Positions 1 to 10,344 of a DNA stretch of 64,000 bases are shown here, in pieces; within the stretch, counting starts at the first letter, position 1; each line of letters opens with the position of its first letter. The notes under the pieces were generated by a model. It did not search any database. It was not told the DNA's origin and saw only the letters and a program-made list of their open reading frames with translations. The stretch covers positions 175,001 to 239,000 of the forward strand of contig JAINUG010000052.1 in assembly GCA_029706075.1 (NCBI GenBank). The letters are read 5' to 3'. Both the position numbers and the translations under genes were made by a program. This DNA is from Aldrovandia affinis (Eukaryota; Chordata; Actinopteri; Notacanthiformes; Halosauridae).

Positions 1-432
1 TTGGGGGTGTGTTTTTGATTGTAAGGGTGTGTTTTTGATTGTAAGGGTGTGTTTTTGATTGTTAGGGTGTGTTTTTGATTGTTTGGGGTGTGTTTTTGAT
101 TGTAAGGGGTGTGTTTTTGATTGTTAGGGAGTGTTTTTGATTGTTAGGGTGTGTTTTTGATTGTTAGGGTGTGTTTTTGATTGTTAGGGGTGTGTTTTTG
201 ATTGTAAGGGGTGTGTTTTGATTGTTAGGGGTGTGTTTTTGATTGTTGGGGGTGTGTTTTTGATTGTTAGGGGTGTGTTTTTGATTGTTAGGGGTGTGTT
301 TTTGATTGTAAGGGGTGTGTTTTTGATTGTTAGGGGTGTGTTTTTGATTGTTAGGGGTGTGTTTTTGATTGTTAAGGGGGTGTTTTTGATTGTTGGGTGT
401 GTGTTTTTGATTGTTGGGGGTGTGTTTGTGAG
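1..432. repeat. Minisatellite, unit about 21-24 bp (GGGGTGTGTTTTTGATTGTTA)
   Basis: About 19 tandem copies of a G/T-rich unit with small length changes (TTAGG, TTGGG or TTTGG joints). The array begins at or before the window edge. It lies in the semaphorin intron just downstream, in gene orientation, of the 490-583 exon. Both strands give long open frames here, such as repeated FLIVRGV, but these are repeat translations and not proteins. Confidence 0.95.
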
Positions 433-489
433 TGCTGGGGGCATGCTTGCTCAGGGTCATTCTGTCCTGTGGGCATGGGCGGGGCTTAC

Positions 490-583
490 TGATGAGGGTG
501 GCGATGTTCTCCTGATTGGGGTCGTAGGAGCACTTCCCTTTCCCAAAATCCTGGTACCCTGGGACCAGACGGAAGAGGTAGTC
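490..583 (-). CDS. sema3f: Class 3 semaphorin (SEMA3F-like), coding exon 5, sema domain
   Basis: This 94-nt exon encodes about residues 150-180 of the readable protein, plus one base of the next codon. It begins DYLFRLVPGY and contains GKGKCSYDP, matching the SEMA3F block DYIFYLEP...GKGKCPYDP as I recall it. The acceptor reads TCTCTGCAG|GAC and the donor ATCA|GTAAGCCC. The 94-nt length and phase-1 end are what I remember for this exon in vertebrate class 3 semaphorins. The next expected exon, encoding the NEELYAG-like block, is not in the window, so the gene continues left of position 1. The protein is a secreted guidance ligand, and the sema propeller binds neuropilin/plexin receptors. Assignment to 3F rather than another class 3 member rests on remembered sequences. 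Confidence 0.9.
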
Positions 584-639
584 CTGCAGAGAGACAGAGG
601 GGACAGGTGTGACCGGGAACGGGCTCAATCCAACCAAAT

Positions 640-830
640 TCATTCGCTCCAATTCACAATATCTAATTCCCAATTAAGTTCCAATTCACAATGTCTAAAT
701 CCCAATTCAGCTGCATTTCACAATGTCTAAATCCCAATCCCAATTTGGTTCCAATTGAGAATGCCTAAATCTCAATTCAACCCTAAATCTCAATTCAATT
801 CCAATTCAGAATGTCTAAATTCCAATTCCA
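640..830. repeat. Degenerate tandem repeat (CCAATTCAGAATGTCTAAAT)
   Basis: Five to six imperfect copies of a unit of roughly 25-45 bp built from CAATTC, AATGTCTAAATC and CCAATT blocks. It fills most of the 347-bp semaphorin intron between the 490-583 and 931-1050 exons. It is followed at 845-905 by short GTGTGG(A/G)GTGG-type repeats. Confidence 0.7.
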
Positions 831-930
831 ATGTGACAGCACCATGGTGTGGGTGTATGGAGTGGAGTGGGTGTGGAGCGGGTGTATGGTGTGGAGTGGG
901 CATGGCATGAGCTGCTGGGTGGGGCTCTAC

Positions 931-1050
931 CTCAGCCTTCCAGCCCCGGTTGATGAAGGTGCAGACAGGCCGGTACGCTCCAGTGCCACAGGTGTACAGG
1001 TGAGTCCGGTTCCACGGCTCAATCAGCCGCACAAAGTTAGCACACTCGCC
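931..1050 (-). CDS. sema3f: Class 3 semaphorin (SEMA3F-like), coding exon 4, sema domain
   Basis: A 120-nt, phase-0 exon of 40 codons (about residues 110-149). It starts [19 protein letters not shown] and continues with CGTGAYRPVCTFINRG, which is diagnostic of class 3 semaphorins and closest to SEMA3F ([23 protein letters not shown] in memory). The cysteine in GEC should pair with the one in the preceding exon. The CGTG and PVC cysteines form the next conserved disulfide. NRT is a conserved N-glycosylation sequon. The acceptor is GTGTAACAG|GGC and the donor GCTGAG|GTAGAGCC. The acceptor and the first ten exon bases are also the repeat unit of the array at 1041-1611. Confidence 0.95.
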
Positions 1051-1611
1051 CTGTTACACACCAAGAGACACACATTAACACACTCGCCCTGTTACACACC
1101 AAGAGACACACATTAACACACTCTCCCGGTTACACAACAAGAGACACACATTAACACACTCTCCCTGTTACACAACAAGAGAGACACATTAACACACTCG
1201 CCCTGTTACACACCAAGAGACACACATTAACACACTAAGCCCTGTTACACACCAAGAGACACACATTAACACACTCGCCCTGTTACACACCAAGAGACAC
1301 ACATTAACACACTCGCCCTGTTACACACCAAGAGACACACATTAACACACTCGCCCTGTTACACACCAAGAGACACACATTAACACACTCGCCCTGTTAC
1401 ACACCAAGAGACACACATTAACACACTCGCCCTGTTACACACCAAGAGACACACATTAACACACTCGCCCTGTTACACACCAAGAGACACACATTAACAC
1501 ACTCGCCCTGTTACACACCAAGAGACACACATTAACACACTCGCCCTGTTACACACCAAGAGACACACATTAACACACTCTCCCTGTTACACACCATGAG
1601 AGACACGTCAT
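1041..1611. repeat. 38-bp minisatellite derived from a semaphorin splice acceptor
   Basis: Fifteen tandem copies of a 38-bp unit (CACTCGCCCTGTTACACACC...). The leftmost copy overlaps the real exon start at 1050. Read on the gene strand, most units carry GTAACAG|GGCGAGTGTG, which is the acceptor and first ten bases of the 931-1050 exon. Copies at about 1124, 1162 and 1590 have CTCCC for CGCCC, and one near 1238 has AAGCCC. The array lies in the intron immediately upstream of that exon. Confidence 0.97.
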
Positions 1612-1727
1612 TTATTTATTCATCTACGCTGGGAAAATGCTTCCAAACGCTAATTTCAAACACTAAATTTGTACGTTAAAATCAATTCAAAATAATAACT
1701 AGCAAATAAATAGAAAAAACACAAATA

Positions 1728-3275
1728 CAATGAGGGAAATAAGTATTTAACACATCAACATTTTTCCCAGTAAATTTATTTCCAATAAGGCCATTCAAGT
1801 GAAATTTGCACCAGACTTTGGTATTAACTCAAGAAATCCAGACAAAAAATCTAAACATTAAAGTCCATATGTAAATAAAGTTATGTGTAATAAAGTGGAA
1901 TGACATAGGAAAAAAGTATTGATGAAATTAATTCAATACTTAGTGGAGAAGCCTTTGTTTGTAATGACAGCTTCAAGGCGCTTTCTGTATGAAGTAACTA
2001 ATCGCCCGCAGTATTCAGGTGTGAATTTGGCCCATTCCCCTACACAGATTGTCTTTAAATCTTGAAGATTGCGGGGGGCCCTCTTGTGAATCTGGATCTT
2101 CAGATGCTTCCACAAATGTTCAATTGGGTTTAAGTCAGGTGATTGACTGGGCCATTCCAACAAGTTGATTTTCTTTCTCTGAAACCAATTGCGAGTTTCC
2201 TTTGCTGTATGCTTTGGATCGTTGTCCTGCTGGAAGGTCCACCCACGTCTCATCCTCAGCATTCTGGTGGATGGCAGCAGGTTCATCTCAAGAATCTCTC
2301 TGTACTTGGCTCCATTCATTGTTCCTTCAATGATATGAAATCTGCCAGTACCACGAGAGGAGAAACAGCCCCACATCATGATACTTCCACCTCCAAACTT
2401 CACTGTTGGCATAGTGTTATTCAGGTGATGTGCAGTGCCATTTCTCCTCCAAACATGGTGTGTTGTGTGACAGCCAAAAAGTTCAATTTTGGTCTCATCT
2501 GACCAGAGTACATGCTCCCAGTAGTTCACTGGCTTCTCCAAATGTTGTTTGGCAAACTTTAAAGAGCTTCAACATGTCTTTTTTCAGTAGTGGAGTCTTG
2601 CGGGCTGAGCGTGCACAGAGACCATGGCGGTGGAGTGCATTGCCTACTGTCCTTTCTGTCACAGTTGTACCTGCTGCCTCCAAGTCTTTCTGGAGCTCTT
2701 TCCTAGTGGTCCTTGGCTCTTTGGCTACTCCTCTAAGTATCCTTCTGACTCCCTGATCAGAAATCTTGCGAGGAGCTCCTGTGCGTGGCCGGTTGATGGT
2801 GGAGTGATGTTGCTTCCACTTACGGATAATGCCCCAATGGTGCTTACTGGAAGATTCAGAAGTTGTGAAATACGTCTGTAGCCAATTCCATTTTCATGTT
2901 TTGCAAGAATCTGGTTGCGAAGGTCTTGAGAGAGCTCTTTGCTTGTGTGGCACCTTGGTAACAAAAAAACCTTTTATAGCCCATCAATATATTCTAACCC
3001 AGCTGACATTAATTAGCACAGATTGGAGGTAGAGTTGCCTCCTAATTAGTTATGGTTTTCAGCTGGTTCCTTGCCTTTCTTACTGTGGTGTACTGCTTTT
3101 TCTTAGTGTGTTCAATACTTTTTCCTGTTTCATTCCACTTTATTACACATAACTTTAATGTTTAGATTTTTGTCTGGATTTTTGAGTTAATACCAAAGTC
3201 TGGTGCAAATTTCACTTGAATAGGCTCATTTACTGGACAAAATGTTGATGTGTTCAATACTTATTTCCCCCATTG
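1728..3275 (-). mobile_element. Tc1-like DNA transposon with long inverted repeats
   Basis: The element is flanked by TA dinucleotides at 1726-1727 and 3276-3277. Its ends read CAATG(A/G)GGGAAATAAGTATT on the left and the reverse complement on the right. The terminal inverted repeats are about 200 bp (roughly 1728-1920 and 3085-3275), as in the IR/DR class of fish Tc1 elements, with small indels between the arms. The interior holds a frameshifted transposase on the minus strand. It sits in semaphorin intron 3, in the same orientation as the gene. Confidence 0.93.
1933..2964 (-). pseudogene. Tc1-like transposase, frameshifted
   Basis: The reading is split over three frames: an N-terminal helix-turn-helix part ([19 protein letters not shown]) at about 2725-2964, a middle part ([16 protein letters not shown]) at 2495-2683, and a 202-residue catalytic part at 1933-2541. 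The last part carries the DD34E motifs [15 protein letters not shown] and [11 protein letters not shown], so the three catalytic acidic residues survive. At least two frameshifts separate the DNA-binding and catalytic halves, so the copy cannot make an active enzyme. The exact start codon is uncertain. Confidence 0.9.
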
Positions 3276-3501
3276 TATATAAGATATAATGGGAAATTTA
3301 AAAAAAATATGATTTTAAATCTGGCTGACTACATCCACTTTGACTACATGACTACATCCACTAAAATCTCCACTGACTACAGCACGGAGACAGGGTGAGA
3401 GGCCAGCACAGACACGGGGAGAGAGAGACCAGGACAGAGGCAGGGTGAGACAAGGAGAGAGAGATTCCTGCTGTAATGGGAGAGAATAAGAAAGAGATCA
3501 C

Positions 3502-3561
3502 CTGTCCTTTCCCTGACATCCTACAGTCATCTTTTCTCTGAGCGGTGGCAGGCCAGTGGAT
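3502..3561 (-). CDS. sema3f: Class 3 semaphorin (SEMA3F-like), coding exon 3
   Basis: A 60-nt phase-0 exon encoding IHWPATAQRKDDCRMSGKGQ (about residues 90-109). The acceptor is CTCTCTCAG|ATC and the donor GACAG|GTGATC. It matches the short exon of class 3 semaphorins with the (I)xW(P/A)AxxxxxxxC...GK pattern, whose cysteine pairs with the first cysteine of the next exon. The exon I remember for human SEMA3F is 63 nt, so this one may be a codon shorter just before the donor. Identification depends on the flanking exons as well as on this peptide. The frame is continuous with both neighbours. Confidence 0.88.
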
Positions 3562-3634
3562 CTGAGAGAGAAGGGGAGAAGGACAAGAAAATGTAAAAAT
3601 ATGCTAAATATGCACAGTCTGACATATACACACA

Positions 3635-3640
3635 GGGACG

Positions 3641-3686
<46 letters not shown>

Positions 3687-3826
3687 TACACTCATGAACA
3701 CTACACACACACACACACACACTCACACACGTGGACACACACACACACACACACACATATATACTCATGAACACACACGCACACACACACACTCACACCA
3801 ACACTCACGCACACACACACACACAG
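3635..3826. repeat. (CA)n microsatellite with ACATATACTCATGAACAC interruptions
   Basis: Interrupted CA/TG dinucleotide array filling the 273-bp semaphorin intron between coding exons 2 and 3. It contains two copies of an ACTCATGAACAC segment. Open frames rich in CVCV or THTH here are repeat translations. Confidence 0.95.
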
Positions 3827-3834
3827 GCTCTTAC

Positions 3835-3995
3835 TATGAGCGGCTCTTTGTTGATGTTGTGCATGTCTAAAGCCACCAGGTATTCTCGGCTGCCCAGGTA
3901 GAGTCGGCCCTGGTCCTGATCCATCAGCAGGATGCGGTAGTCGCTGGTGTTGAAGGAGAAGCTGAACGGACGGATGGTTTTGGTGTCCAAGAGCT
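3835..3995 (-). CDS. sema3f: Class 3 semaphorin (SEMA3F-like), coding exon 2, start of sema domain
   Basis: A 161-nt exon encoding about residues 36-89. Its first two bases complete a split glutamate codon, then come LLDTKTIRPF, FNTSDYRILLMDQDQGRLYLG and DMHNINKEPLI. SEMA3F has NTTDYRILLKDEDHDRMYVGS and LHDINREPLI at the same place, so this exon is the strongest evidence for the 3F assignment. The acceptor is GTCCTGCAG|AG and the donor CTCATA|GTAAGAG. NTS is a potential N-glycosylation site. The exon forms the first strands of the sema propeller. Upstream lies intron 1 (3996-25341, about 21.3 kb). Confidence 0.95.
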
Positions 3996-4018
3996 CTGCA
4001 GGACACAGCAACACAAAC

Positions 4019-4145
4019 ATGATCTGCTTGACTGGCTGTTTCTCACCTCTACCAGTATACAGCAACTGCCTGACTGGCTGTTTCTCACCTCTACCAGTAT
4101 ACAGCAACTCTCACCTCTACCAGTATACAGCAACTACCTGAATGG
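4019..4145. repeat. Short tandem repeat, unit about 42 bp
   Basis: Three to four copies of a CTGACTGGCTGTTTCTCACC / TCTACCAGTATACAGCAACT unit, one shortened. It lies just inside intron 1, next to the exon 2 acceptor. Confidence 0.85.
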
Positions 4146-4620
4146 CTGTTTCTCACCACATGAGTGTAAAGCCACAACATTCCTCATACAACAATAAAAC
4201 ACTTTTTACCAACCCAGAAATAGGAAATTACCAAACTGAATTTAATGAAATAATGTTCTTCATGGTGTACAGTACCAATCACAGAGAGGCTATACAACAG
4301 ACATACATACGGTTTCGCTTCGCTGGTGTTTCTGTTAATAAAGCATCGAGGAACAGGGCAGCAAACAGCAGCCTTCAATTCAACAACCCATAATAAGTCC
4401 ATAAAATAACTTGCAACACTTCACATGAAGCTGTTACCAGCATGACAATATTTTAACACTAAACAGCACGTTGTCCGATAGCAACCACATAGTACGGTTT
4501 GTGTAACTTCACACCTTATCTGGTTAACTCTTACCTTTCCCCTCAGCCTGACCCCCCCCACTCATTACATTTTTAAGCATTTTAAGCACTCCACCCCCCC
4601 TTCTGTGAAACTGTAACTCT
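4146..4620. other. Intron sequence with nothing recognised
   Basis: Mixed-composition DNA with no gene, splice-bounded frame or mobile-element end that I can support. Confidence 0.5.
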
Positions 4621-4654
4621 GACCCTGCAGTAAATCATAGACCACACAAAAACC

Positions 4655-4935
4655 ATTCATCAACCTTAATCCTGACCACACATAAACCTTAACCGTTTAT
4701 CAATCTTAATCCTGACCGCACATAAACCTTAACCGTTCATCAACCTTAACCGTTTATCAATCTTAATCCCGACCGCACATAAACCTTAACCATTTATCAA
4801 TCTTAATCCTGACCACACATAAACCTTAACCCTTTATCAATCTTAATCCTGACCACACATAAAGTTTAACCGTTTATCAATCTTAATCCCGACCATACAT
4901 AAACCTTAACAGTTTATCAATCTTAATCCCAATCC
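4655..4935. repeat. Minisatellite, unit about 40 bp (AAACCTTAACCGTTTATCAA)
   Basis: Seven to eight imperfect copies of a unit combining CATAAACCTTAACCGTTTAT and CAATCTTAATCCTGACCACA. It stops at the 5' truncation point of the LINE that follows. Confidence 0.9.
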
Positions 4936-5812
4936 TACACACCGCACTGGAGCACCTGGACAAAAGGAACACCTATGTCAGAATGCTATTCATTGACTAT
5001 AGCTCTGTCTTCAACACCATCCTTCCCACCAAGTTGGTCTCGAAGCTGAGAGATCTGGGCCTGGGCAGCTCTATCTGCACTCGGATACTGGACTTTCTCA
5101 CTGGCAGACCACAGGTGGTGAGGATAGGCAACAAGACCTCATCCACACTGGCTCTCAACACTGGAGCACCACAAAGGAGCCCCAGGCTGTACTCACTGTA
5201 CACTCAAGACTGCACAGCCAAACAGAGCAGCGACCGCATCATTAAATTTGCGGACGACACCACAGTGATTGGTCTGATTTCCTCCAACGACGAGTCGGCC
5301 TACAGACAGGAGGTATCAGACCTAGCGAGGTGGTGTCAGGACAATAACCTGGCCCTGAACGTCAACAAAAGAAAAGCAAGGGGAGTCACTCCCCTATCAT
5401 CATCGATGGAGAGGAAGTGGAGAGAGTCAACTGCTTCAGGTTCCTGGGTATGCAGATCTCCGATGACCTCGTCTGGACCTACAACACCGAAGCCATTCTG
5501 AAGAAGGCACAACAGCGCCTCTACTTTCTGAGGTGTCTGTGGAAATGGGGCATGAGCACTCAGACACTTGTGAACTTTTATCGCACCATCATAGAAAGTG
5601 CCCTGACTGGGGGCATCACTGTGTGGTATGGCAACACCACCGCTCAGGACAGGAAGGCTATCCAGAGGGTTGTAGGAACGGCGCAGAGGATCATCGGAGT
5701 GGAGCTATTGGCCATCAGTGACCGCTACACCACACGCCGCCCCAACAGAGCCAGCTCCATCACTAAGGACATCCACCACCCCGGCTGTCAACTGTTCTGC
5801 CGCCTGCTGTGA
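4936..5812 (+). pseudogene. LINE reverse transcriptase fragment
   Basis: The frames at 4983-5501 and 5417-5812 are two halves of one reading separated by a frameshift near 5400. Visible motifs are [32 protein letters not shown] and [14 protein letters not shown], the last being the catalytic FADD box. Then come [10 protein letters not shown] and AWYGN-like VWYGNTTAQDRKAIQRVV. The usual GCVLSP segment after GAPQ is missing, and the ORF is truncated at both ends. It is non-functional. Confidence 0.88.
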
Positions 5813-5840
5813 AGGGACAGATGGGGGAGCATCAAGAGAG

Positions 5841-6071
5841 AGTGCCCTGACGGCGGCAGTGTGGTATAATGGTTAGGGAACTGGGCTTGTAACGTTAAGG
5901 TTGCAGGTTCAATCCCCAGGTGGGACACTGCCGTTGTACCCTTGATCAAGGTACTTAACCTGAATTGCTTCAGTTAATATCCAGCTGTATAAATGGATTG
6001 TAAAGAAATGTAAACTGTAAGTCGCTCTGGATAAGAGTGTCTGCTAAATGCCTGTAATGTAATGTAATGTA
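5841..6071 (+). mobile_element. tRNA-derived SINE inserted in the LINE
   Basis: A tRNA-like head has an A box (TGGTATAATGGTTAGGGAAC) and a B box (GGTTCAATCCC). It is followed by a body ending GTCGCTCTGGATAAGAGTGT / CTGCTAAATGCCTG and an (ATGTA)n tail. It is flanked by an ATCAAGA duplication (5831-5837 and 6072-6078), and the LINE sequence resumes directly after it. It is therefore younger than the LINE. The body is the kind common in teleost genomes. Confidence 0.9.
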
Positions 6072-6599
6072 ATCAAGACATGGACAACCAGGTTTCATGG
6101 CAGCTTCTTCCCCAGGCGGTGTGCATGCTGAACAACCATCAGTAGCCCAGCTGCCACCCAACCCCCCCACTATCACCCCTGTACGGACTATCAGCCTCTA
6201 CCGCCTGGAATCTCTCACCTCCCCCCACCCACCCCCCACTACTATCCCCATGGACAATTCACACCTCCATCCCACTACCCCCCTGGACAATTCACACCTA
6301 CACCCCATCCCCCACAACCACCCCTACTGGTCTGCTGGAGTCTTGGACTCCCCTCTTGGAACCACCCCATGGCATCGCTGCTTACTGCACTAGTCACTTT
6401 ACCCCTGTACATAGCCAATTTACCCTTGTAATTATATTTTATTTTCTAATATGTGCATATTGTATTTGCACCTATATTTTGTATTTAGTATTTTGCACTA
6501 TATGGCGGGAAAGAGTTGGAGTAAGAATTCCAATGTACTAGTACTTGTACTTGTTGCAGATGGCAAATAAAACTCTTAACAGAATTTTTAATCTTGAAC

Positions 6600-7150
6600 A
6601 AAAATCTTAACCCGTTCTATCACAGCACAGTTCATGGCACAATGCAAAATACTGAGATCAGCTCATGTAGCACTTACATATTGCATATTTCCATTGCACT
6701 TACATACATTACACGTACACATTTAACTGCAGAGTAACAACACAGGCCCCAGTATCCTCTAATGTGCACCATCATTTGAGTGATGTAAACCCTGAGCGTG
6801 CAGAAACATCAAGGCTGCCGCAATACCAGCGGCTCCCTTAGAGCCGGCCTAAATGCTCTTACTATACTCATTTCATTTTTTTGTGTTTAAATGTCAGAAT
6901 TCAACAATTAGGGAATAAAAAAATCATTTTGGTTTCATGAAGTGTTTATTTATTATAATAAATTGGATATTTATTTGAATAAATTCTACAGTTGACGTAT
7001 TTTCAGCATTGAGCGTGGATTCCCAAAGGCTAACCCCTGCTGTAGCTTTCTCAGACAGCATGGGGCGCCAAACTTCACTGCTCCTCCCTCACACCCCAGT
7101 TGCCTTTAACCTGCCCTGGCACAGCAGACACTGAGCGGGAGTGGAGATGA
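6600..7150. other. Intron sequence with nothing recognised
   Basis: AT-rich in part (around 6880-6990). No gene, RNA or mobile-element structure can be supported. Confidence 0.45.
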
Positions 7151-7159
7151 ACAGTGAGA

Positions 7160-7292
7160 TCAAGTGTTTCACAAGAGGGAAAGAGGGAGGGAGAGAGAGA
7201 GGGAGGGAGAGAGAAAGAAGGAGAGAGACAGAGAGAGAGACAGAGAGAGAGAAAGAGATGGAGGGATGGGAGAGCAAAGAGAGAGGTAGAAC
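7160..7292. repeat. (GA)n-rich low-complexity tract
   Basis: Purine-only GAGAGGGAGGGAGAGA-type sequence. The neighbouring 7471-7526 holds a compound (GT)n(GA)n microsatellite. Confidence 0.9.
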
Positions 7293-7486
7293 CAGCTTTT
7301 ATTGTCTCTCTCTTTCAGCAGGACTTTCTCCCCAACCGCTTCTAGACAACAGGGTCTTTGTTAAACTTGTATATTTTCTGTTATAGCTGTGTGTTGTTTG
7401 GTCACAAATGTCAGTCCTTTGGCAATATTTACTGGTTAGTATTTAATGCCAAAAAAGCCTTTTGAATTGTGTGTGTGTGTGTGGGA

Positions 7487-7525
<39 letters not shown>

Positions 7526-7799
7526 CTCTTTTTTTTGCAGCAAAGCTTTTCAACCTGGAGCCCAAATACAAGTGGAGCCAGACCAGCGCTGCAGAATATT
7601 AGGCAGGCCTGAGCAGTGCTGAAATAGAGAGCATGCTGAATAACTTTCAGCATACACAATACCCATGCAACAATGAGGGTTTAAACTGGGCTACAAAACA
7701 CTGAAATAGTATATTTGTTGAATTGGCATTAAAATCAAACCTAAAAATTATAAACATGAAAAATGAGAAGAAAAAAATAATAATAATAAGGCAAAAGAA

Positions 7800-8690
7800 A
7801 AATGAAAATGAATGTGTCACAGCTAGGAAGCAGCTGAGAAAGGTGTGAAATCATAAACACGGGGAGCCTAGTGACACCGAAGGACGCCTCAGATGCCACC
7901 AGGCCCTAAAACGGTACAAACAGCACCTAAATAGGAAAAAAGAGCAGTGTATGTCCAAGTGTATGTCAAAGAACTTGAAAAAAAAATTGAAATGCAATGC
8001 AATGAAATGCAATGAAATGCAATTCAGCAAAACACTTTTGGGGATTTGCGGAAAAAACTAAGAAAAACTGACATTCCAGAATGGCAATATCTGGAAAAAA
8101 CACTTTAAAGAACTTTATTTAAAAAATCACCGCATTTGATTCCAATCAGACCTCAACATACCAAAAACTAAAAATTAAACACAATCAAAACCCTTTGGAC
8201 ACCCCAATCACTTTACAAGAATTAAAACCCTCACTAAAAACCCTGAAGACCAATAAAGTATGTGGACCTGAGGGCATCAGGGCAGAAATGCTGAAAAACA
8301 GCTGCCCTAAACTACACAAAGCCCTCCTCAAACTATTTAACTTAGTCCTGAATACTGGGTGTTTCCCTGAGATCTGGAACCAAGGCTTGATTACCCCTAT
8401 ATTCAAAAGTAGAGACAATTTTGACCCAAACAATTATCGAGGCATCTGTGTGAGCAGTAATCTAGGGAAGGTTTTCTTCTGAACAATTAATAATTACTGG
8501 CCTTCCTTGCTGAACACAATGTCTTGAGTAACAGTCAAATTGGCTTTTTACCAAATTATCGCACCTTTGACCACATCTACACCCTACACACACGCATAAA
8601 CAAACATGTCCACCAAACAAACAAAGGGAAATATTTGCATGCTTTGTTGATTTAAAAAAAGCATAAAAAACAATTCCATTAAGATCTGTG
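7800..8690 (+). pseudogene. Non-LTR retrotransposon reverse-transcriptase fragment
   Basis: The clearest part is at 8195-8482, with LKTNKVCGPEGIRAEMLKN and GLITPIFKSRDNFDPNNYRG followed by ICVSSNLGKVF. This is the N-terminal reverse-transcriptase region (the PDGI and NYRGI boxes). Beyond 8482 the reading continues in shifted frames (QIGFLPNYRT-like, then a DFKK-like segment near 8650) before ending at a minisatellite. The left boundary is uncertain, and the 7800-8190 part is only weakly recognisable. It belongs to a different LINE family from the one at 4936. Confidence 0.72.
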
Positions 8691-8897
8691 TGTGTGTCTA
8701 TACGATCTACACATTAATTACTCTGAGTGTGTGTCTATAGGTGGTACACATTCATTACTCTGAGTGTGTGTCTATAGGAGCTACACTACTCTGAGTGTGT
8801 GTGTATAGGATCTACACATTCACTAATCTGAGTCTGTGTCTATACGATCTATACATTCACTACCCTGAGTCTTGTGTCTATAGGAGCTACACATCCC
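8685..8897. repeat. Minisatellite, unit about 40 bp (TGTGTCTATAGGATCTACAC)
   Basis: Five to six imperfect copies of TCTGAGTGTGTGTCTATA(G/C)GATCTACACATTCA-like units directly after the LINE fragment. Confidence 0.88.
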
Positions 8898-9047
8898 CCC
8901 TGTTATATACTGAACAGCTAGCAGCATACAAAAATACATGAAGTGGTGGGGGTGGGGGGTTAATTGTGCATATATAATGGTGATGATACCTGGGAAATCT
9001 GAGGCTATTCTGGATTTCTGGAAATGGCTTTAGTTTTATATAGATAC

Positions 9048-9052
9048 ACAGA

Positions 9053-9087
<35 letters not shown>

Positions 9088-9156
9088 GTGCTATTGGGAA
9101 AGCGGTTATTTATAGACATGTGTGTGTGTCAGTGCATGTGTGTGTGTGTTAGTGTA

Positions 9157-9207
<51 letters not shown>

Positions 9208-9860
9208 TGTGTGGGTGTGCATGTGTTAGTGTACTGTCTGTGCATGTGCATGTGTTAATGTACGTGTGAGTGTTTGTGTAAGTGTGTGTTACTGTAGTGT
9301 GTCTGTGTGTGTGTAAGCATGTGTGGGTGGGTGTGTGTGTGGGTGTGTGTGTGTGTAAGTATGTGTGGGTGTGTGTGTGTGTGTGTCAGTGTGTGTATGT
9401 AAGAGTGTGTGGATGTGCGTGTGTTAGTGTAGTGTCTGTGCATGTGTTAATGTACGTGTGAGTGTTTGTGTAAGTGTGTGTTACTGTAGTGTGTCTGTGT
9501 GTGTGTAAGCATGTGTGGGTGGGTGTGTGTGTGTGTGTAAGTATGTGTGGGTGTGTGTCTGTGTGTGTGTAAGCGTGTGTGGATGTGTGTAAGTGTGTGT
9601 GGGTGTGCGTGTGTGTAGTGTCTGTGCATGTGTTAGTATATGTGTGAGTGTGCGTGTGCAAATGTGCATTAGTGAAGTGTGTCTGTGTGTGTGTGTAAGC
9701 ATATGTGGGTGTGTGTGTGTTAGTGTAGTGTCTGTGCATGTGTTAGTGTATGTGCGAGTGTGTGTGTGTGTTAGCCTGTGTGTGTAAGTGTGTGTGTTAG
9801 TACAGTGTGAAAGTGTGTGTGTGTGTGTGTGTGTGTGTGTAAGCATGTGTGGGTGTGAGG
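9048..9860. repeat. Compound GT microsatellite/minisatellite
   Basis: About 800 bp of (GT)n mixed with GTGTGTAAGCATGTGTGGGT, TTAGTGTAGTGTCTGTGCAT and related longer units, including partly duplicated blocks of 100-190 bp. All open frames over it are repeat translations. Confidence 0.93.
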
Positions 9861-10344
9861 AGCGCTGGCATGTTAAGCTCTAAGTAGGTGCTGATGTGTG
9901 TCTGTGTGCAGCTGTGTGGGAGATCTGCAGTATCCCAGCATTCCAGCACTCCAGAGAGGGCATGGGACTCCAGCCCCCGCTGGGCCAAGGGGGGGCGGGG
10001 TCTATTCTCAGGACTCCTCTCATCCCATTCCAAGTGGCTTTATTCAGAAAATCCTGAATCTTTGGGCAAGGGCAGGGGGGTGAGTGTTTTAGAGGACATG
10101 TCTGTCACCCCCCCAAAAAAAGCTCAACCCGTTCTGTGCACCCTCTCCAAAGGTGACGGAGGAACATAGGAACAGAAAGGAGAACAACAGAGCCCACCAC
10201 AATGTTATTCGTCAGTGTTATTTCACAGTATTATTCTACTGTGTTGTTCACAGTGTTGTTATCAGAATAATTCCTGGTGTCTTGGCCTGAACCGGTCACT
10301 GCGTTAACTTGGGCCTTCTGAACACAAACAGGCCTGTGAACTAC

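Larger units (their letters stand above)
4936..6598 (+). mobile_element. 5'-truncated L2/Rex-type non-LTR retrotransposon, split by a SINE
   Basis: The reverse-transcriptase part starts inside the ORF (4936-5815), is interrupted by the SINE at 5841-6071, and resumes with a FHGSFFP-like end and a 3' region to about 6598. The tail ends in AAATAAAACTC and short TCTTAA(C) repeats. The sequence resembles the abundant fish LINE with FIDYSSAFNT and FADDTTVVGLI motifs. Clade naming (L2 versus Rex1/CR1) is from memory and tentative. Confidence 0.88.

Noticed and set aside
164-673. 169-codon minus-strand frame ending in NTPLTIKN-type repeats
   Set aside because: Only the 490-583 part is a real exon. 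The rest is intron and minisatellite read through in frame.
1041-1611. CRISPR-like or tRNA-cluster-like periodicity
   Set aside because: Perfect tandem 38-bp repeats without spacers, derived from a splice site.
5857-5930. Functional tRNA gene
   Set aside because: The tRNA-like head is the 5' part of a SINE with a long body and tail. The same holds for 45417 and 45647.
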